A stretch of 64,000 nt of DNA from an uncultured Flavobacteriaceae bacterium (GTDB taxonomy: Bacteria; Bacteroidota; Bacteroidia; Flavobacteriales; Flavobacteriaceae): positions 1 to 64,000 of the forward strand of contig CALLUG010000010.1 in assembly GCA_938011315.1 (NCBI GenBank), read 5' to 3'. Position numbers and translations under genes: made by a program. Below the pieces are notes generated by a model. That model did no database searches, was not told the DNA's origin, and was given only the letters and a program-made list of their open reading frames with translations. Positions within the stretch are counted from its first letter, which is position 1, and each line of letters opens with the position of its first letter. This document shows, in pieces, positions 25,334 through 35,323 of the stretch.

Positions 25334-25708
25334 CTAGCTAAGTAAAACCTTATAGCTACTTCTGTAATTGTATAGTGCAGCACAGTTTAAAGCTAATAGT
25401 GCTAATGCTGGAGCTATGTTTGGTGGGTCTAAAACAACATGAAATAATACGGTATTGACCGAAACACTCATTAAAATTACAGACATTAAAGCTGCAAATT
25501 TGTTCGTAAGCAGCGCAATGCCCGCAGCGATTTCTACAACACCACTAAGTAACAATATTTTTGAGGTTTCTAGTGATGTAAAATGTGCTAAGGCTTCTGT
25601 AGACATCCCCTCTATAGGCGGAAGAAATTCGTAAAGCTTATTAGCTCCAAAAACTAAAACGAAAATGGCTAAGATAAATCGTAATCCTGTGAAAATTTTT
25701 GAACTCAT
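25334..25708 (-). CDS. DoxX family membrane protein
   Basis: The 124-aa protein has four hydrophobic helices with the DoxX pattern: ILAIFVLVFGANKLYEFLPP in the first, LLLSGVVEIAAGIALL with the conserved Glu in the second, then MSVILMSVSVNTVLFHVVLD and APALALLALNCAALY. Members are small inner-membrane proteins, in some bacteria linked to thiosulfate or redox metabolism, but most have no defined role. It is transcribed alone. The 272 bp between it and the divergent TPR gene contain no feature that I can support. Confidence 0.8.
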   Translation of the reverse strand: MSSKIFTGLRFILAIFVLVFGANKLYEFLPPIEGMSTEALAHFTSLETSKILLLSGVVEIAAGIALLTNKFAALMSVILMSVSVNTVLFHVVLDPPNIAPALALLALNCAALYNYRSSYKVLLS

Positions 25709-25980
25709 ATTTTTTAAATTAGGTTAGTCGTCAAATATAATCATAAAAATATAATATTGTAAAACGAATACTAGTTATAATTATTAATAATGATATTTAC
25801 TAATTGAGTTAACCAAATTGTAAAATGCTAAAAAAAACCTAAAACCATTATGTAACAGCACTAAATAAGTAACTTGCACGTTTCAATGGAGGACAACTAA
25901 TAAAGTTATTTAATATCCCTCTATAAACGATGTGTCAAAAAATTTTGTAACATAATAATTTTGTAGCAGTTTCATTATTT

Positions 25981-26952
25981 ATGAAAAAAATTGTAGTTAT
26001 CATAATCTTTCCTCTTTTAAGTTTTTCTCAAGGAAACATAGTGACTGTGGCGCAAAAATTATTAGACACAAAAGCATACTTGCAATTAGAAGTTTTAATG
26101 CTTAACCATATTGAAAATCATCCAAAAGATGAGAAGGCAATTGAGTTTTTAGGAGATGCCTATAGCTATCAAAAAAAATGGGAACCCGCATTTACAACGT
26201 ATAAAAAATTGGTAGATTGGAATTATAATAATGCAAACTATCATTTTAAATACGGTGGTGCATTAGGGATGCACGCAAAAGAAATTAGCAAACTATCTGC
26301 CCTGCTAATAATTAATGATATAAAAAAAGCATTCTTAAAAGCTGCACAATTAGATTCTAAGCACATAGAAACACGTTGGGCCTTAGTACAGTTATATATG
26401 GAGTTACCCAGCGTTGTAGGGGGTAGCAAAGCAAAATCACTTAAGTATGCAAAAGAATTAGATAACCTGTCTAAAATAGATGGCTATTTGGCAAAAGGCT
26501 ATATTTATGAAAATGATAATGAGTTTGATTTAGCTGAATTTAATTATAAAATGGCAATCAAAATTGGTGGCTCTTTAACCTGTTTTAATAAACCAACACA
26601 TGTGCATAAAACACTACTGGATGATTCGAAAAAGGCTGCAAAACCTTCAGAACAATCACGGCGACAAGAAGAATTGAAGCACCAACGTAATACTCTGCAT
26701 TATCAAATAGGGAAAATAGCAGCCAATTACAATTATGAGTTAGATAAAGGGCTGTGTTACCTAATGTGTTACGTTAAAAACTATACTGCAAAAGACGCGG
26801 TAGGACTTGAATGGGCCTACCTAAGATTGGCTCAAATTTATAAACTTAAAAATAACAAAAAACAAGCACTTAACTATATTAACAAAGCGATTACTATTCG
26901 TTCAAACTTTCCCGAAGCAGAATTAGAAAAACAACAAATTTCTAATATTTAA
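25981..26952 (+). CDS. TPR-repeat exported protein
   Basis: This 323-aa protein has an N-terminal signal peptide (MKKIVVIIIFPLLSFSQG). Tetratricopeptide-like helical pairs follow: EKAIEFLGDAYSYQKKWEPA, TRWALVQLYMELPSVVGGSK, AKGYIYENDNEFDLAEFNYK, and, after a charged gap, LRLAQIYKLKNNKKQAL. These repeats bind protein partners; no catalytic motif is present. It is likely periplasmic. The VVGGSKAKSLKYA word is shared with a group of Bacteroidetes TPR proteins of unknown function. It stands alone, with a spaced start 124 bp before mpl. Confidence 0.75.
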   Translation: MKKIVVIIIFPLLSFSQGNIVTVAQKLLDTKAYLQLEVLMLNHIENHPKDEKAIEFLGDAYSYQKKWEPAFTTYKKLVDWNYNNANYHFKYGGALGMHAKEISKLSALLIINDIKKAFLKAAQLDSKHIETRWALVQLYMELPSVVGGSKAKSLKYAKELDNLSKIDGYLAKGYIYENDNEFDLAEFNYKMAIKIGGSLTCFNKPTHVHKTLLDDSKKAAKPSEQSRRQEELKHQRNTLHYQIGKIAANYNYELDKGLCYLMCYVKNYTAKDAVGLEWAYLRLAQIYKLKNNKKQALNYINKAITIRSNFPEAELEKQQISNI

Positions 26953-27075
26953 TAATAATCTTAGGTTAAAATTTGAATAAGAATGATACTCTTTATATAG
27001 TTTATTGAAATTAGATTCATTAGCCTACAGGTTTTTAAATTCAATATGTATATTTACCCTTTGTAAATAATAAAC

Positions 27076-28431
27076 ATGAAAGTTCATTTTATAGCAATAG
27101 GAGGTAGTGCAATGCACAATTTGGCAATAGCGCTGCACAATAAAGGTGATGAGGTTACAGGTAGTGACGACACTATTTTTGAACCTTCAAAATCGCGATT
27201 AGATGCTAAAGGCTTGCTTCCTAAGGTATTTGGTTGGTATCCCCAAAAAATCACTACCAAGCTAGATGCAGTTGTATTGGGGATGCACGCAAAAAAAGAT
27301 AATCCAGAACTACTAAAAGCACAAGAATTAGGGTTGAAAATATACTCTTATCCAGAATTTTTATACCAACAATCTAAACATAAAACAAGGGTGGTTATTG
27401 GGGGAAGTCACGGTAAAACAACTATTACCTCTATGATACTTCATGTAATGCACTATCATAATCGAGATTTAGATTATATGGTAGGAGCACAACTCGAAGG
27501 GTTTGACGTTATGGTAAAACTTAGTGAACATAACGATTTTATTGTTTTAGAAGGTGACGAGTATTTAAGCTCAGCGATAGATCTTCGTCCAAAATTTCAC
27601 TTGTACAAACCCAATATTGCTTTGTTAAGTGGCATTGCTTGGGATCATATTAATGTGTTTCCGACGTATAATGATTATTTAGAGCAGTTTAAACTCTTTG
27701 TAAACACTATTGTTAATGGTGGTAGTATTTCTTACAATGAGGAAGATACAGATTTGAAACATCTTGTTGAAAAATCCGAAAATGCTATTCGGAAATTCCC
27801 TTATGGCACACCACAATATACTGTTGAAGATGGTGTAACCTACTTAGAAACTCCAGACGGAGCAATGCCTATAGAAATTTTTGGCGCACATAACCTTAAT
27901 AATCTTGCAGGAGCCAAGTGGATTTGCCAGCATATGGGCGTGGATGAAGACGATTTTTATGAGGCTATTGCAACATTTAAAGGCGCCAGCAAACGACTAG
28001 AGAAAATTGCAGAAAATCATACTAGTGTCCTCTATAAAGACTTTGCCCACTCGCCAAGCAAAGTAAAGGCTACAACCCAAGCGGTAAAACAGCAATACAA
28101 AAACAAAAGGCTAATAGCCTGTTTAGAACTACATACTTATAGTAGTCTAGACGCAGCATTTTTAAAGGAGTATAAAGGGACTTTAGATAATGCCGATATC
28201 GCTGCTGTATTTTACTCGCCAGACGCTGTAAGTATCAAAAAATTAAAAACAATTACTCACAGCCAAATCGCGAACGCTTTCGAACGAGAGGATTTAAGTA
28301 TTTATACCAACTCAAATGACTTTAAGCAATTTCTTGTGTCTCAAGATTTTAGCGATACGGCAGTGTTACTAATGAGCTCTGGAAATTATGGAGGCTTAGA
28401 CTTTAGTGAACTAAAGCAACGCTTTGTCTAA
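27076..28431 (+). CDS. mpl: UDP-N-acetylmuramate:L-Ala-gamma-D-Glu-meso-DAP ligase
   Basis: The 451-aa Mur-ligase family enzyme begins MKVHFIAIGGSAMHNLAIAL, typical of Mpl (MurC has a different GIGG context). It carries the ATP loop VIGGSHGKTTITSMI, the EGDEYLSS motif, the SGIAWDHINVFPTY segment, FGAHNLNNLAGA, and FKGASKRLEKI with YKDFAHSPSKVKA in the C-terminal domain. Mpl re-attaches recycled murein tripeptide to UDP-MurNAc, saving peptidoglycan building blocks. Length is normal. The neighbours on both sides are unrelated. Confidence 0.92.
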   Translation: MKVHFIAIGGSAMHNLAIALHNKGDEVTGSDDTIFEPSKSRLDAKGLLPKVFGWYPQKITTKLDAVVLGMHAKKDNPELLKAQELGLKIYSYPEFLYQQSKHKTRVVIGGSHGKTTITSMILHVMHYHNRDLDYMVGAQLEGFDVMVKLSEHNDFIVLEGDEYLSSAIDLRPKFHLYKPNIALLSGIAWDHINVFPTYNDYLEQFKLFVNTIVNGGSISYNEEDTDLKHLVEKSENAIRKFPYGTPQYTVEDGVTYLETPDGAMPIEIFGAHNLNNLAGAKWICQHMGVDEDDFYEAIATFKGASKRLEKIAENHTSVLYKDFAHSPSKVKATTQAVKQQYKNKRLIACLELHTYSSLDAAFLKEYKGTLDNADIAAVFYSPDAVSIKKLKTITHSQIANAFEREDLSIYTNSNDFKQFLVSQDFSDTAVLLMSSGNYGGLDFSELKQRFV

Positions 28432-28463
28432 TACAATTTTGGTTACAGCATTTTAAGGTATAG

Positions 28464-28919
28464 TTATACTCCAAATTGCTTTAAGTGATGGTCTAAATGT
28501 TTGTATTGCATTTTGCCACGCTGTTCCGTTGTAAAATCACCAAAAAGCGGATGGGTAGGCCAGTTAGTAGCATTCTTTTTACTAGCAAACTCATTAATAA
28601 GTTGTGTTAAATTTTCTTTTTCTGAAGTAAATTCTTGGCTGTTAGCAACCACAAATTCTTTTGGGGTTTGTAAATTAGGCCTCCAAGGCTTGTCGTTATA
28701 CATATGTGGTTTAATAAAAGATTTGAATATAAAACGCTTTAAAGCCCCAGCTTTTACTTTCATTTCAGTTTTTTCTGTAGCAATATTAAGGGGCAACTGA
28801 CAGTGTTTTAGCATCTGCGCAACATTCATTTTTCCCCAATGCGCTTCGCTGTCTTCAGTTAAGCGATTTAATCGTTTTATAATATTTTGATGCCCTTCAT
28901 CTGTAAATATAGAATTCAT
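28464..28919 (-). CDS. DUF1569 (DinB-like) protein
   Basis: The 151-aa protein reads HWGKMNVAQMLKHCQLPLNI, then KPHMYNDKPWRPN, and ends with HPLFGDFTTEQRGKMQYKHLDHHLKQF. That is the DUF1569 arrangement. The fold is the four-helix bundle of DinB-like enzymes, in which three histidines bind a metal; His38 and the HLDHHL cluster could serve. The function is unknown. It is cytoplasmic. It is divergent from radC across 51 bp. Confidence 0.8.
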   Translation of the reverse strand: MNSIFTDEGHQNIIKRLNRLTEDSEAHWGKMNVAQMLKHCQLPLNIATEKTEMKVKAGALKRFIFKSFIKPHMYNDKPWRPNLQTPKEFVVANSQEFTSEKENLTQLINEFASKKNATNWPTHPLFGDFTTEQRGKMQYKHLDHHLKQFGV

Positions 28920-28970
28920 TAAATGTTATTTTTAATTGTTTCTGAAAGTTACAATAATTATATTTAACCA

Positions 28971-29669
28971 ATGCAAAACAAACCAAATTCTTTTTCTATA
29001 AAACAATGGTCGCACGACGACCAACCAAGAGAAAAACTGCTCTATAAGGGCAAAAGCACTTTGAGCGATGCTGAATTACTTGCCATATTAATAGGGAGCG
29101 GTAATAAAGATGAAAGCGCAGTAGCTCTTAGTAAACGGATGCTTTGTGCTGTAGATAACAGTTTGAATAAACTAGGGAAGCTATCCGTAAATCAGCTCAT
29201 GGAGTTCAAGGGTATTGGCCAAGCTAAAGCAATTACGATTGTTGCTGCGATGACCTTAGGGTTAAGAAGACGAGGAGAGGCAGCCTTAAAAAAAGAAAAA
29301 ATAACTTCCAGTAAAGCTGTTTTTGAATTAATGCAGCCTGTTATTGGAGAACTTTCGCACGAAGAGTTTTGGGTAATATACTTAAACAACTCAAACAAAA
29401 TTATTGAAAGAAGCCAGCTAAGTAAAGGTGGTATTACAGGAACTTTGGTCGATGTGCGCTTGGTTTTGAAAAAGGCTTTAGCGCTTGATGCTACGGGGCT
29501 TATACTACTACACAATCACCCCTCAGGAAGCTTAGAACCTAGTAAACCAGACAAGCAACTTACCGTTAAAATGCAAGCAGCAGCAAAGAGTTTAGATATA
29601 AAACTACTAGATCATTTAATTATTACAGAAAAAGCCTATTTTAGTTTTGCAGACCACGCCTTGCTATAA
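28971..29669 (+). CDS. radC: RadC family JAMM/MPN+ protein
   Basis: The 232-aa protein has the two RadC parts: an N-terminal helix-hairpin-helix domain (ELLAILIGSGNK; LMEFKGIGQAKAITI) and a C-terminal JAMM metalloprotease-like domain with Glu131-Glu132, His181-x-His183 and Asp194 (LLHNHPSGSLEPSKPD). Despite its name, a direct repair role of RadC is not well supported; relatives are also found with mobile elements. Full length and all metal ligands are present. It is followed after 12 bp by the deacetylase-like gene, possibly co-transcribed. Confidence 0.92.
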   Translation: MQNKPNSFSIKQWSHDDQPREKLLYKGKSTLSDAELLAILIGSGNKDESAVALSKRMLCAVDNSLNKLGKLSVNQLMEFKGIGQAKAITIVAAMTLGLRRRGEAALKKEKITSSKAVFELMQPVIGELSHEEFWVIYLNNSNKIIERSQLSKGGITGTLVDVRLVLKKALALDATGLILLHNHPSGSLEPSKPDKQLTVKMQAAAKSLDIKLLDHLIITEKAYFSFADHALL

Positions 29670-29681
29670 TCAAAACGTTTA

Positions 29682-30983
29682 ATGTTACTAATTTACACAC
29701 ACAAAATCACGCCACGTCTCAAATACGTATTTAAGCAGGTTTGCACACGTATTTTAGGTATCCCAGTGGCCTTTACAACAACTATAGAAGAGTTTATAGC
29801 TCATAAGAGCTTAAAGGTGTCATATACCACATTAGCTTTAGGGAAAGAGTGTTTTATAAAAAGTAATTCTATTCTTTTTGAACAAGGCTTGTCCGATATC
29901 AAAATAAAAGTTCAAGATTGGGACAACACAAAATGCTTTTTTTATAACGGTGATAAAAGCGCATTACCTTTTGATATTTTTGCAGCTTCGTTTTATTTAC
30001 TAAGCAGATATGAAGAGTACCTCCCTCATGTTAAAGATACTTACGGGCGTTTTACTGCTCAAGACAGTATTGCGTTTAAACATGGTTTTTTGCAACAACC
30101 AGTTATCGATATTTGGGCTTATAAGTTTAAAGCCGTTTTACAAAAACATTTCCCAGAGTACAAATTTACCTCAAGGCATTACAGCATAAACCCTGTTATA
30201 GATGTTCCTATGGCGTATCTTTTTAAAAACAAAGGTGTTTTACGAACCATAGGAGGGGCGTTTAACGACCTGCTAAAGTTTTTGCCTAAACAATTATACC
30301 ATCGTGCGTTAGTGCTTTTAAATTTAAAAAAAGACCCCTACGATACGTTTAATTGGCTCATAAATAAGCAAAAAGAATGCAGAAATAAATTTTTAATCTT
30401 TTTTTTAGTAGGTGATTACACAACTTACGATAAAAATATTAATTTAAATAAAAAAGAGTTTATATCACTTATAAAAACTATGGCAGACTATTGCAAGGTA
30501 GGGCTAAAAGCATCTTATTTTGCTCTTGAAAATATTGATATTCTCAAAAAAGAAAAACACCATATAGAAACGATTATTAACACCAACTTAAAAATATCTA
30601 GAAACTCGTTTTCTAAACTGAATTTGCCGAGTTTATACCGCAACCTTATTACCCTAGAAATAAAAGAAGATTACACTATGGGCTACACCGATAAAATTGG
30701 ATTTAGGGCAGGAACATGTACCCCATTTTTGTTTTACGATATCGATTACGAAATACAAACCCCTTTACTAGTGCATTCATTTCATATAATGGATTATAGC
30801 TTGCTAAACAATGAATCCCTACTAGATAAACAACAAAATCTTAATACAATACTGAATGAAGTTAAAAAAGTAAACGGAACTTTTGTTCCAGTATTTCATA
30901 ATTACACTTTTAGCGGCCAAGAACGTTGGGTAGGGTTTAAACAACTATTCAATAGCATAATAAATTCTACAAACAAAAGTTGA
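29682..30983 (+). CDS. Polysaccharide-deacetylase-like protein
   Basis: This 433-aa protein has a Bacteroidetes-type N-terminal domain (IYTHKITPRLKYVFKQV; LPFDIFAASFYLLSRYEEYL; VIDIWAYKFKAVLQ), then a NodB-like deacetylase barrel. Signs of the barrel are DYTMGYTDKIGFRAGTCTPF and VHSFHIMDYSLL near the end. Relatives have a Asp-x-Asp metal motif where this protein reads VIDVPMAYLF, so the second Asp appears replaced by Pro. It may be altered in metal binding. No signal peptide is seen. It likely modifies surface polysaccharide in the cytoplasm. Coding density suggests it shares a transcript with radC. Confidence 0.75.
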   Translation: MLLIYTHKITPRLKYVFKQVCTRILGIPVAFTTTIEEFIAHKSLKVSYTTLALGKECFIKSNSILFEQGLSDIKIKVQDWDNTKCFFYNGDKSALPFDIFAASFYLLSRYEEYLPHVKDTYGRFTAQDSIAFKHGFLQQPVIDIWAYKFKAVLQKHFPEYKFTSRHYSINPVIDVPMAYLFKNKGVLRTIGGAFNDLLKFLPKQLYHRALVLLNLKKDPYDTFNWLINKQKECRNKFLIFFLVGDYTTYDKNINLNKKEFISLIKTMADYCKVGLKASYFALENIDILKKEKHHIETIINTNLKISRNSFSKLNLPSLYRNLITLEIKEDYTMGYTDKIGFRAGTCTPFLFYDIDYEIQTPLLVHSFHIMDYSLLNNESLLDKQQNLNTILNEVKKVNGTFVPVFHNYTFSGQERWVGFKQLFNSIINSTNKS

Positions 30984-31118
30984 GCATAGGTATTACTTTT
31001 TTTATCGTGCATAATCTTTTGAAATAAGTAAGGTTATAAATTTTTAACGATAAACTACTATGTTTAAAGTGAATACTAAACGGTCATTATTTTGCGTTAT
31101 AATAGAAAAAGAAAAAGA

Positions 31119-31685
31119 ATGAAATCTATAGTTAGGCATAGTTTATTGTATATAGCGATTTGTTTTTTAATAATATCCTGTTCAGACGATATAGATACAA
31201 GTCAAGCTAACAGTTTTAGAGCTAACCCTGTTCTTACATCTAGCCTTGCTTTTTTTGATGAAACCGCTGAGGTTTTTATTTTAGATCCGGGCGTCCTTAA
31301 TGTTATTACAGATACCATAGGAATTGATGTTTTTGACGATCCTTTTGTAGTTAATAACCTAATTAGAGCAGAGTTTCTGTTTGAGACTACCAACTCTATA
31401 GATAGAGCATTTCAGGCTAGAGTTGAGTTTTTTGATGCTAATTTTAATTTACAAGAAACCTTTACGATAAACGTCCCTAGGTCTCCTAATAACCAAAATG
31501 TTATTACAAATCAACAAGAAATTTTTGAAGGACAAGACCTAATGTCCCTTACAGCATCAACTCGAGTAGTGTTTACCTTAATATTAGAAGAGGACACAAA
31601 TTTGCCCCCAGTAGATGAGAATACGCCAGGGCGTTTAAGTTTGAGATCTCAAGGAACATTTTTCTTAGACATAGATGCTATATGA
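31119..31685 (+). CDS. Small lipoprotein ahead of the outer-membrane protein gene
   Basis: Reading from the ATG at 31119 gives 188 aa with a clean lipoprotein signal (MKSIVRHSLLYIAICFLIIS, then Cys21 and SDDID). A TTG nine codons upstream is less likely. The body is beta-rich (IRAEFLFETTNSIDRAFQ; RVEFFDANFNLQETF; RVVFTLILEED). The acidic residues right after the cysteine fit the Bacteroidetes signal for surface display. The stop overlaps the next gene by 4 bp, so both proteins are made together. No known motif was found; a helper role for the neighbouring porin-like protein is inference. Confidence 0.7.
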   Translation: MKSIVRHSLLYIAICFLIISCSDDIDTSQANSFRANPVLTSSLAFFDETAEVFILDPGVLNVITDTIGIDVFDDPFVVNNLIRAEFLFETTNSIDRAFQARVEFFDANFNLQETFTINVPRSPNNQNVITNQQEIFEGQDLMSLTASTRVVFTLILEEDTNLPPVDENTPGRLSLRSQGTFFLDIDAI

Positions 31686-33061
31686 AAAAAGTAAACTTAA
31701 GTGTATTACTTATTCTACTATGCTATGTATGTTTTTCACAAAACAAACAATTGCTATACGGTTTAAAGGAATTGCCGCAAAACTTACTCATAAATCCAGG
31801 AAGTGAAGTCGATTATAAATGGCATGCAGGGCTTCCTTTGCTCTCTCAAATTCATGTAAGCGCAGGGTCATCTGGTTTAGCACTGAATGATATTTTTGCA
31901 GACAATGGCATAGACTTTAACCAAAGAATAAGAAACATTGTAAACGATTTGTCAAGTCGCGATTTTTTTACTGTAAATCAGCAATTAGAAATTTTTTCTG
32001 GAGGATTTAAAACAGGTAAGCAATATGTAAAGGATACTTACATTTCCTTTGGTTTATATCAAGAAGCAGATGCTATTATATATTTTCCTAAAGACTTTGC
32101 GGTGCTTTTTTTGGAGGGGAATCAAAATAATATTGATCGCGTGTTTGATCTTAGTGATCTTAACCTAAGAGCAGATTTAATTTCTGTACTACACTTAGGA
32201 TATAACAAGAAGGTTAACGATAAATTTACTTACGGAGTTCGAGGCAAAATTTACTCTAGCTTAGCAAGTATTAGCTCAATTAACAATAATGGGTCTTTTG
32301 TAACACGGCAAGGCGATAATAATTTCCTAACACATACATTTAATCTCGATTTGCAAGTGCGCACCTCTGGAATTTCATCATTAATTAATAATAATTCAGA
32401 TGCGAGTAGCAATATTAACGATTTTAGAAGTAAATTGTTTTTGGGAGGAGACCTAGGCTTAGGGCTTGATGCTGGATTTACATACCGATATTCCGATCAA
32501 TTATCGATAGACGCTAGTGTGCAAGACCTAGGGTTTATAAATCACACAAAAGATCTTGAAACCCTTTCTATAGACGGCAATCTTGTTTTTGAAGGTGTTA
32601 ATCCTGTTCGTGGAACTAACGTAGATGATGCTTCAGAAGACTTTGAATCATTATTTGAAATTGATACAACAGCAACAAAATTTGTAACAACGCGACCCGT
32701 AAAGTTTAATGGAGCAGTAAGGTATGCTTTTGAAAGAGTAAAGGACAAAAATTGTAATTGTGTTAAACCCGAAAAAGACTATTTAAGCCAAATAGGCGCT
32801 CAGTTGTATGCCATTAAAAGACCAGTACAACCTCAGTTAGCACTAAGTTTATATTATTACAGGAAAATTTTTGGTGTATTTAGAACTAAATTAAGTTACA
32901 CCATCGATTCATTTTCAAAGCGAAACATTGGTTTTGGACTGTCTACACATATTGGCAGTTTTAATTTTTATGTAACGGCAGATAATTTACTTGAATATGA
33001 AAACTTAGCTAATGCACAAAGCTTATCTTTGCAGTTCGGATTTAATTTGATATTTAATTAA
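31682..33061 (+). CDS. DUF5723-type outer-membrane beta-barrel protein
   Basis: The 459-aa protein has a signal peptide (MKKVNLSVLLILLCYVCFSQ) and long alternating strands typical of a PorV/FadL-like barrel: PGSEVDYKWHAGLPLLSQIH at the start, TYGVRGKIYSSLASI, GLGLDAGFTYRYSDQLSID, KFNGAVRYAF, and IGFGLSTHIGSFNFYVTADN near the end. The opening LPQNLLINPG word is shared by the DUF5723 group found next to small lipoproteins in Flavobacteriia. It likely sits in the outer membrane; its cargo is unknown. It forms a trio with the flanking genes. Confidence 0.75.
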   Translation: MKKVNLSVLLILLCYVCFSQNKQLLYGLKELPQNLLINPGSEVDYKWHAGLPLLSQIHVSAGSSGLALNDIFADNGIDFNQRIRNIVNDLSSRDFFTVNQQLEIFSGGFKTGKQYVKDTYISFGLYQEADAIIYFPKDFAVLFLEGNQNNIDRVFDLSDLNLRADLISVLHLGYNKKVNDKFTYGVRGKIYSSLASISSINNNGSFVTRQGDNNFLTHTFNLDLQVRTSGISSLINNNSDASSNINDFRSKLFLGGDLGLGLDAGFTYRYSDQLSIDASVQDLGFINHTKDLETLSIDGNLVFEGVNPVRGTNVDDASEDFESLFEIDTTATKFVTTRPVKFNGAVRYAFERVKDKNCNCVKPEKDYLSQIGAQLYAIKRPVQPQLALSLYYYRKIFGVFRTKLSYTIDSFSKRNIGFGLSTHIGSFNFYVTADNLLEYENLANAQSLSLQFGFNLIFN

Positions 33062-33066
33062 AATAG

Positions 33067-33912
33067 ATGAAAACAAAGTATATTCTTATCTTAGTTATAT
33101 GTTGTAATGTAAGTTATATTTCGGCTCAACTAAGTAGCAATCTAAATAATTATAAATATATTATTGTTCCAGATAAGTACGATTTTTTTAAGGAGCCCAA
33201 TAAGTATAGGCTTAATGAGCTAACCGTATTTTTGTTTCAAAAAAAAGGATTTAATGTGTTAAGTATTGCCGACCCTTACCCCGCCGATTTGGCCGACAAC
33301 AACTGTCTTGCTCTAAGGGCAAATGTAACCAAAGAATCTAGCGTGCTTCGTACAAGACTAAAAGTAGAACTAAACGATTGTAAAGGACATAAAGTGTACG
33401 AAACCAAAATTGGTAAAACAATAGAGCGCAATGTGTATAAATCGTACAACCTAGCTTTGCGTGACGCGTTTACATCTTTTGATGTGGTAAACTATAACTA
33501 TAATGGGAAAACTTTAGCTTCAGTCAAAACAAATGTTACTGATACTAATGCAACACCAAATATTTCAAAAACAACAGCTTCTACACAAGACGAGATTAAA
33601 AAGTTAAAAGCACAGGTTGCAACCTTAAAGCAAGAAAAAGAAAAACAAGCCGAAGAGCTTAAAAAAGATCAGCCAAGTAAGGTGTCCCTAAATTTTGAAA
33701 GGACAGTACTCTATGCTCAAAAAATTGAAAATGGATTTCAGCTAGTGGACAAAACCCCACAAGTAGTTATGATACTTTTAGAAACGGCACGTCGAGATAC
33801 TTTTATTGTTAAGGGAGAAAATGCAACTGTTTACAAAGATAATGATGTTTGGTACTTGTCAAAAAATGAAAATGATAAAGTGGTTACAACACAATTAATA
33901 ATTAAGTTTTAG
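33067..33912 (+). CDS. Exported protein with coiled-coil linker (unknown function)
   Basis: This 281-aa protein has a signal peptide (MKTKYILILVICCNVSYISAQ). An N-terminal domain follows, with YIIVPDKYDFFKEPNKYRLN and LTVFLFQKKGFNVL. A lysine/glutamate coiled-coil (DEIKKLKAQVATLKQEKEK) leads to a C-terminal beta part (QVVMILLETARRDTFIVKG). It starts 5 bp after the DUF5723 gene and is convergent with rarA, with a single base between the stop codons. Position suggests a periplasmic partner of the outer-membrane protein. The family is common next to DUF5723 genes but has no assigned role that I know of. Confidence 0.65.
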   Translation: MKTKYILILVICCNVSYISAQLSSNLNNYKYIIVPDKYDFFKEPNKYRLNELTVFLFQKKGFNVLSIADPYPADLADNNCLALRANVTKESSVLRTRLKVELNDCKGHKVYETKIGKTIERNVYKSYNLALRDAFTSFDVVNYNYNGKTLASVKTNVTDTNATPNISKTTASTQDEIKKLKAQVATLKQEKEKQAEELKKDQPSKVSLNFERTVLYAQKIENGFQLVDKTPQVVMILLETARRDTFIVKGENATVYKDNDVWYLSKNENDKVVTTQLIIKF

Positions 33913-33913
33913 C

Positions 33914-35191
33914 TTAGTACTTATACTTCTCTTTCCAGCGTTGTTTTAAAAAATTGCGTAAGGCATCTTCTCTAGGGTTATCTCCAGGGTTGTAAAACGT
34001 AGTATGTTTTAGTTCTTCTGGCAAAAACTCATGATTAATAAAATTGTTGTTATGCTTGTGAGCATACTTATAATCTGTTCCGTACCCTAGGTCTTTCATG
34101 AGTTTTGTAGGAGCATTTCTAAGCGATAAAGGCACACTCAAATCTCCAGTGTTTTTAACAGCTTGTTGTGCCATTTCAATTGCGATATACGCAGCATTAC
34201 TTTTGGCAGAGCAGGCTAAGTATGTAACACATTGGCTTAAAATAATCCGTGATTCTGGATAACCTACAGTAGCAACAGCTTGAAAAGTACTATTTGCAAT
34301 CACTAAGGCTGTAGGGTTTGCATTACCAATATCCTCGCTTGCCAAAATGAGTAAGCGTCTTGCTATAAACTTTAAGTCCTCACCTCCTTCAATCATTCTG
34401 GCCAGCCAGTATACCGCGGCATTGGGATCGCTACCTCTAATGGATTTTATAAATGCAGAAATAATATCGTAATGCTGCTCCCCAGTTTTATCGTACCTTA
34501 ATGTATTGTTTTGCACTTTTTCTAAAACGAGCTTATCGGTAATAGTTGTTGCTTCGGTATTACTACTATTTACAACCAGCTCAAAAATATTTAGTAATTT
34601 TCTAGCATCTCCTCCAGAAAGTCGTAATAAGGCATTGGTTTCTGCAAGCGTAATATTTTTTTTAGAAATAAAACGATCTTTCGCAATGGCGCGATGTAGT
34701 AAGTGTTCTAAATCTTCCTTTTCAAAAGCTTTTAAAACATAAACTTGACACCTAGAGAGTAGTGCGGGGATTACCTCAAAACTAGGGTTTTCTGTCGTAG
34801 CGCCAATAAGAGTAATCCACCCTTTCTCTACTGCTTGCAGTAATGAATCTTGTTGCGATTTACTAAAACGGTGAATCTCATCGATAAACAAAATAGGATT
34901 TTTTGCAGTAAAAAGGCCATCGTTTTGTTTCGCTTTTGTAATAACATCTCTTATATCTTTAACACCAGAATTTATGGCACTTAAAGTGTAAAAAGGTCTG
35001 TTTGCAGTGTGAGCAATAATATGCGCTAAGCTAGTTTTTCCAGTTCCTGGTGGTCCCCATAATAGCATTGAGGCGATTAAACCCTGTTTTATGTGCTGGG
35101 TCAATATCCCTTTAGCCCCTACAAGGTGCGATTGACTAACATAGTCTTCTAGTGTTTTAGGGCGTAGGCGTTCTGCCAAAGGAATATTCAT
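33914..35191 (-). CDS. rarA: Replication-associated recombination protein A (AAA+ ATPase)
   Basis: The 425-aa AAA+ protein has [20 protein letters not shown] at the start, Walker A ([15 protein letters not shown]), Walker B ([16 protein letters not shown]), the sensor [14 protein letters not shown] and the C-terminal tetramerisation region with [20 protein letters not shown] and [14 protein letters not shown]. RarA/MgsA acts at stalled replication forks and on single-strand ends. Length and motifs are normal. It is transcribed alone. Start: the first Met gives the conserved [12 protein letters not shown]-terminus. Confidence 0.95.
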   Translation of the reverse strand: MNIPLAERLRPKTLEDYVSQSHLVGAKGILTQHIKQGLIASMLLWGPPGTGKTSLAHIIAHTANRPFYTLSAINSGVKDIRDVITKAKQNDGLFTAKNPILFIDEIHRFSKSQQDSLLQAVEKGWITLIGATTENPSFEVIPALLSRCQVYVLKAFEKEDLEHLLHRAIAKDRFISKKNITLAETNALLRLSGGDARKLLNIFELVVNSSNTEATTITDKLVLEKVQNNTLRYDKTGEQHYDIISAFIKSIRGSDPNAAVYWLARMIEGGEDLKFIARRLLILASEDIGNANPTALVIANSTFQAVATVGYPESRIILSQCVTYLACSAKSNAAYIAIEMAQQAVKNTGDLSVPLSLRNAPTKLMKDLGYGTDYKYAHKHNNNFINHEFLPEELKHTTFYNPGDNPREDALRNFLKQRWKEKYKY

Positions 35192-35323
35192 AATGTAAAG
35201 TTATACATTTTTTGCTTAGAGATGTAGTTGTAAGGCGCTTTTTAAGTATTTAATTTTAAAAAAACAATACGATATACTGTTTATGAACTTTTACAATATA
35301 AAGTTAATCACTATATTTATAAA

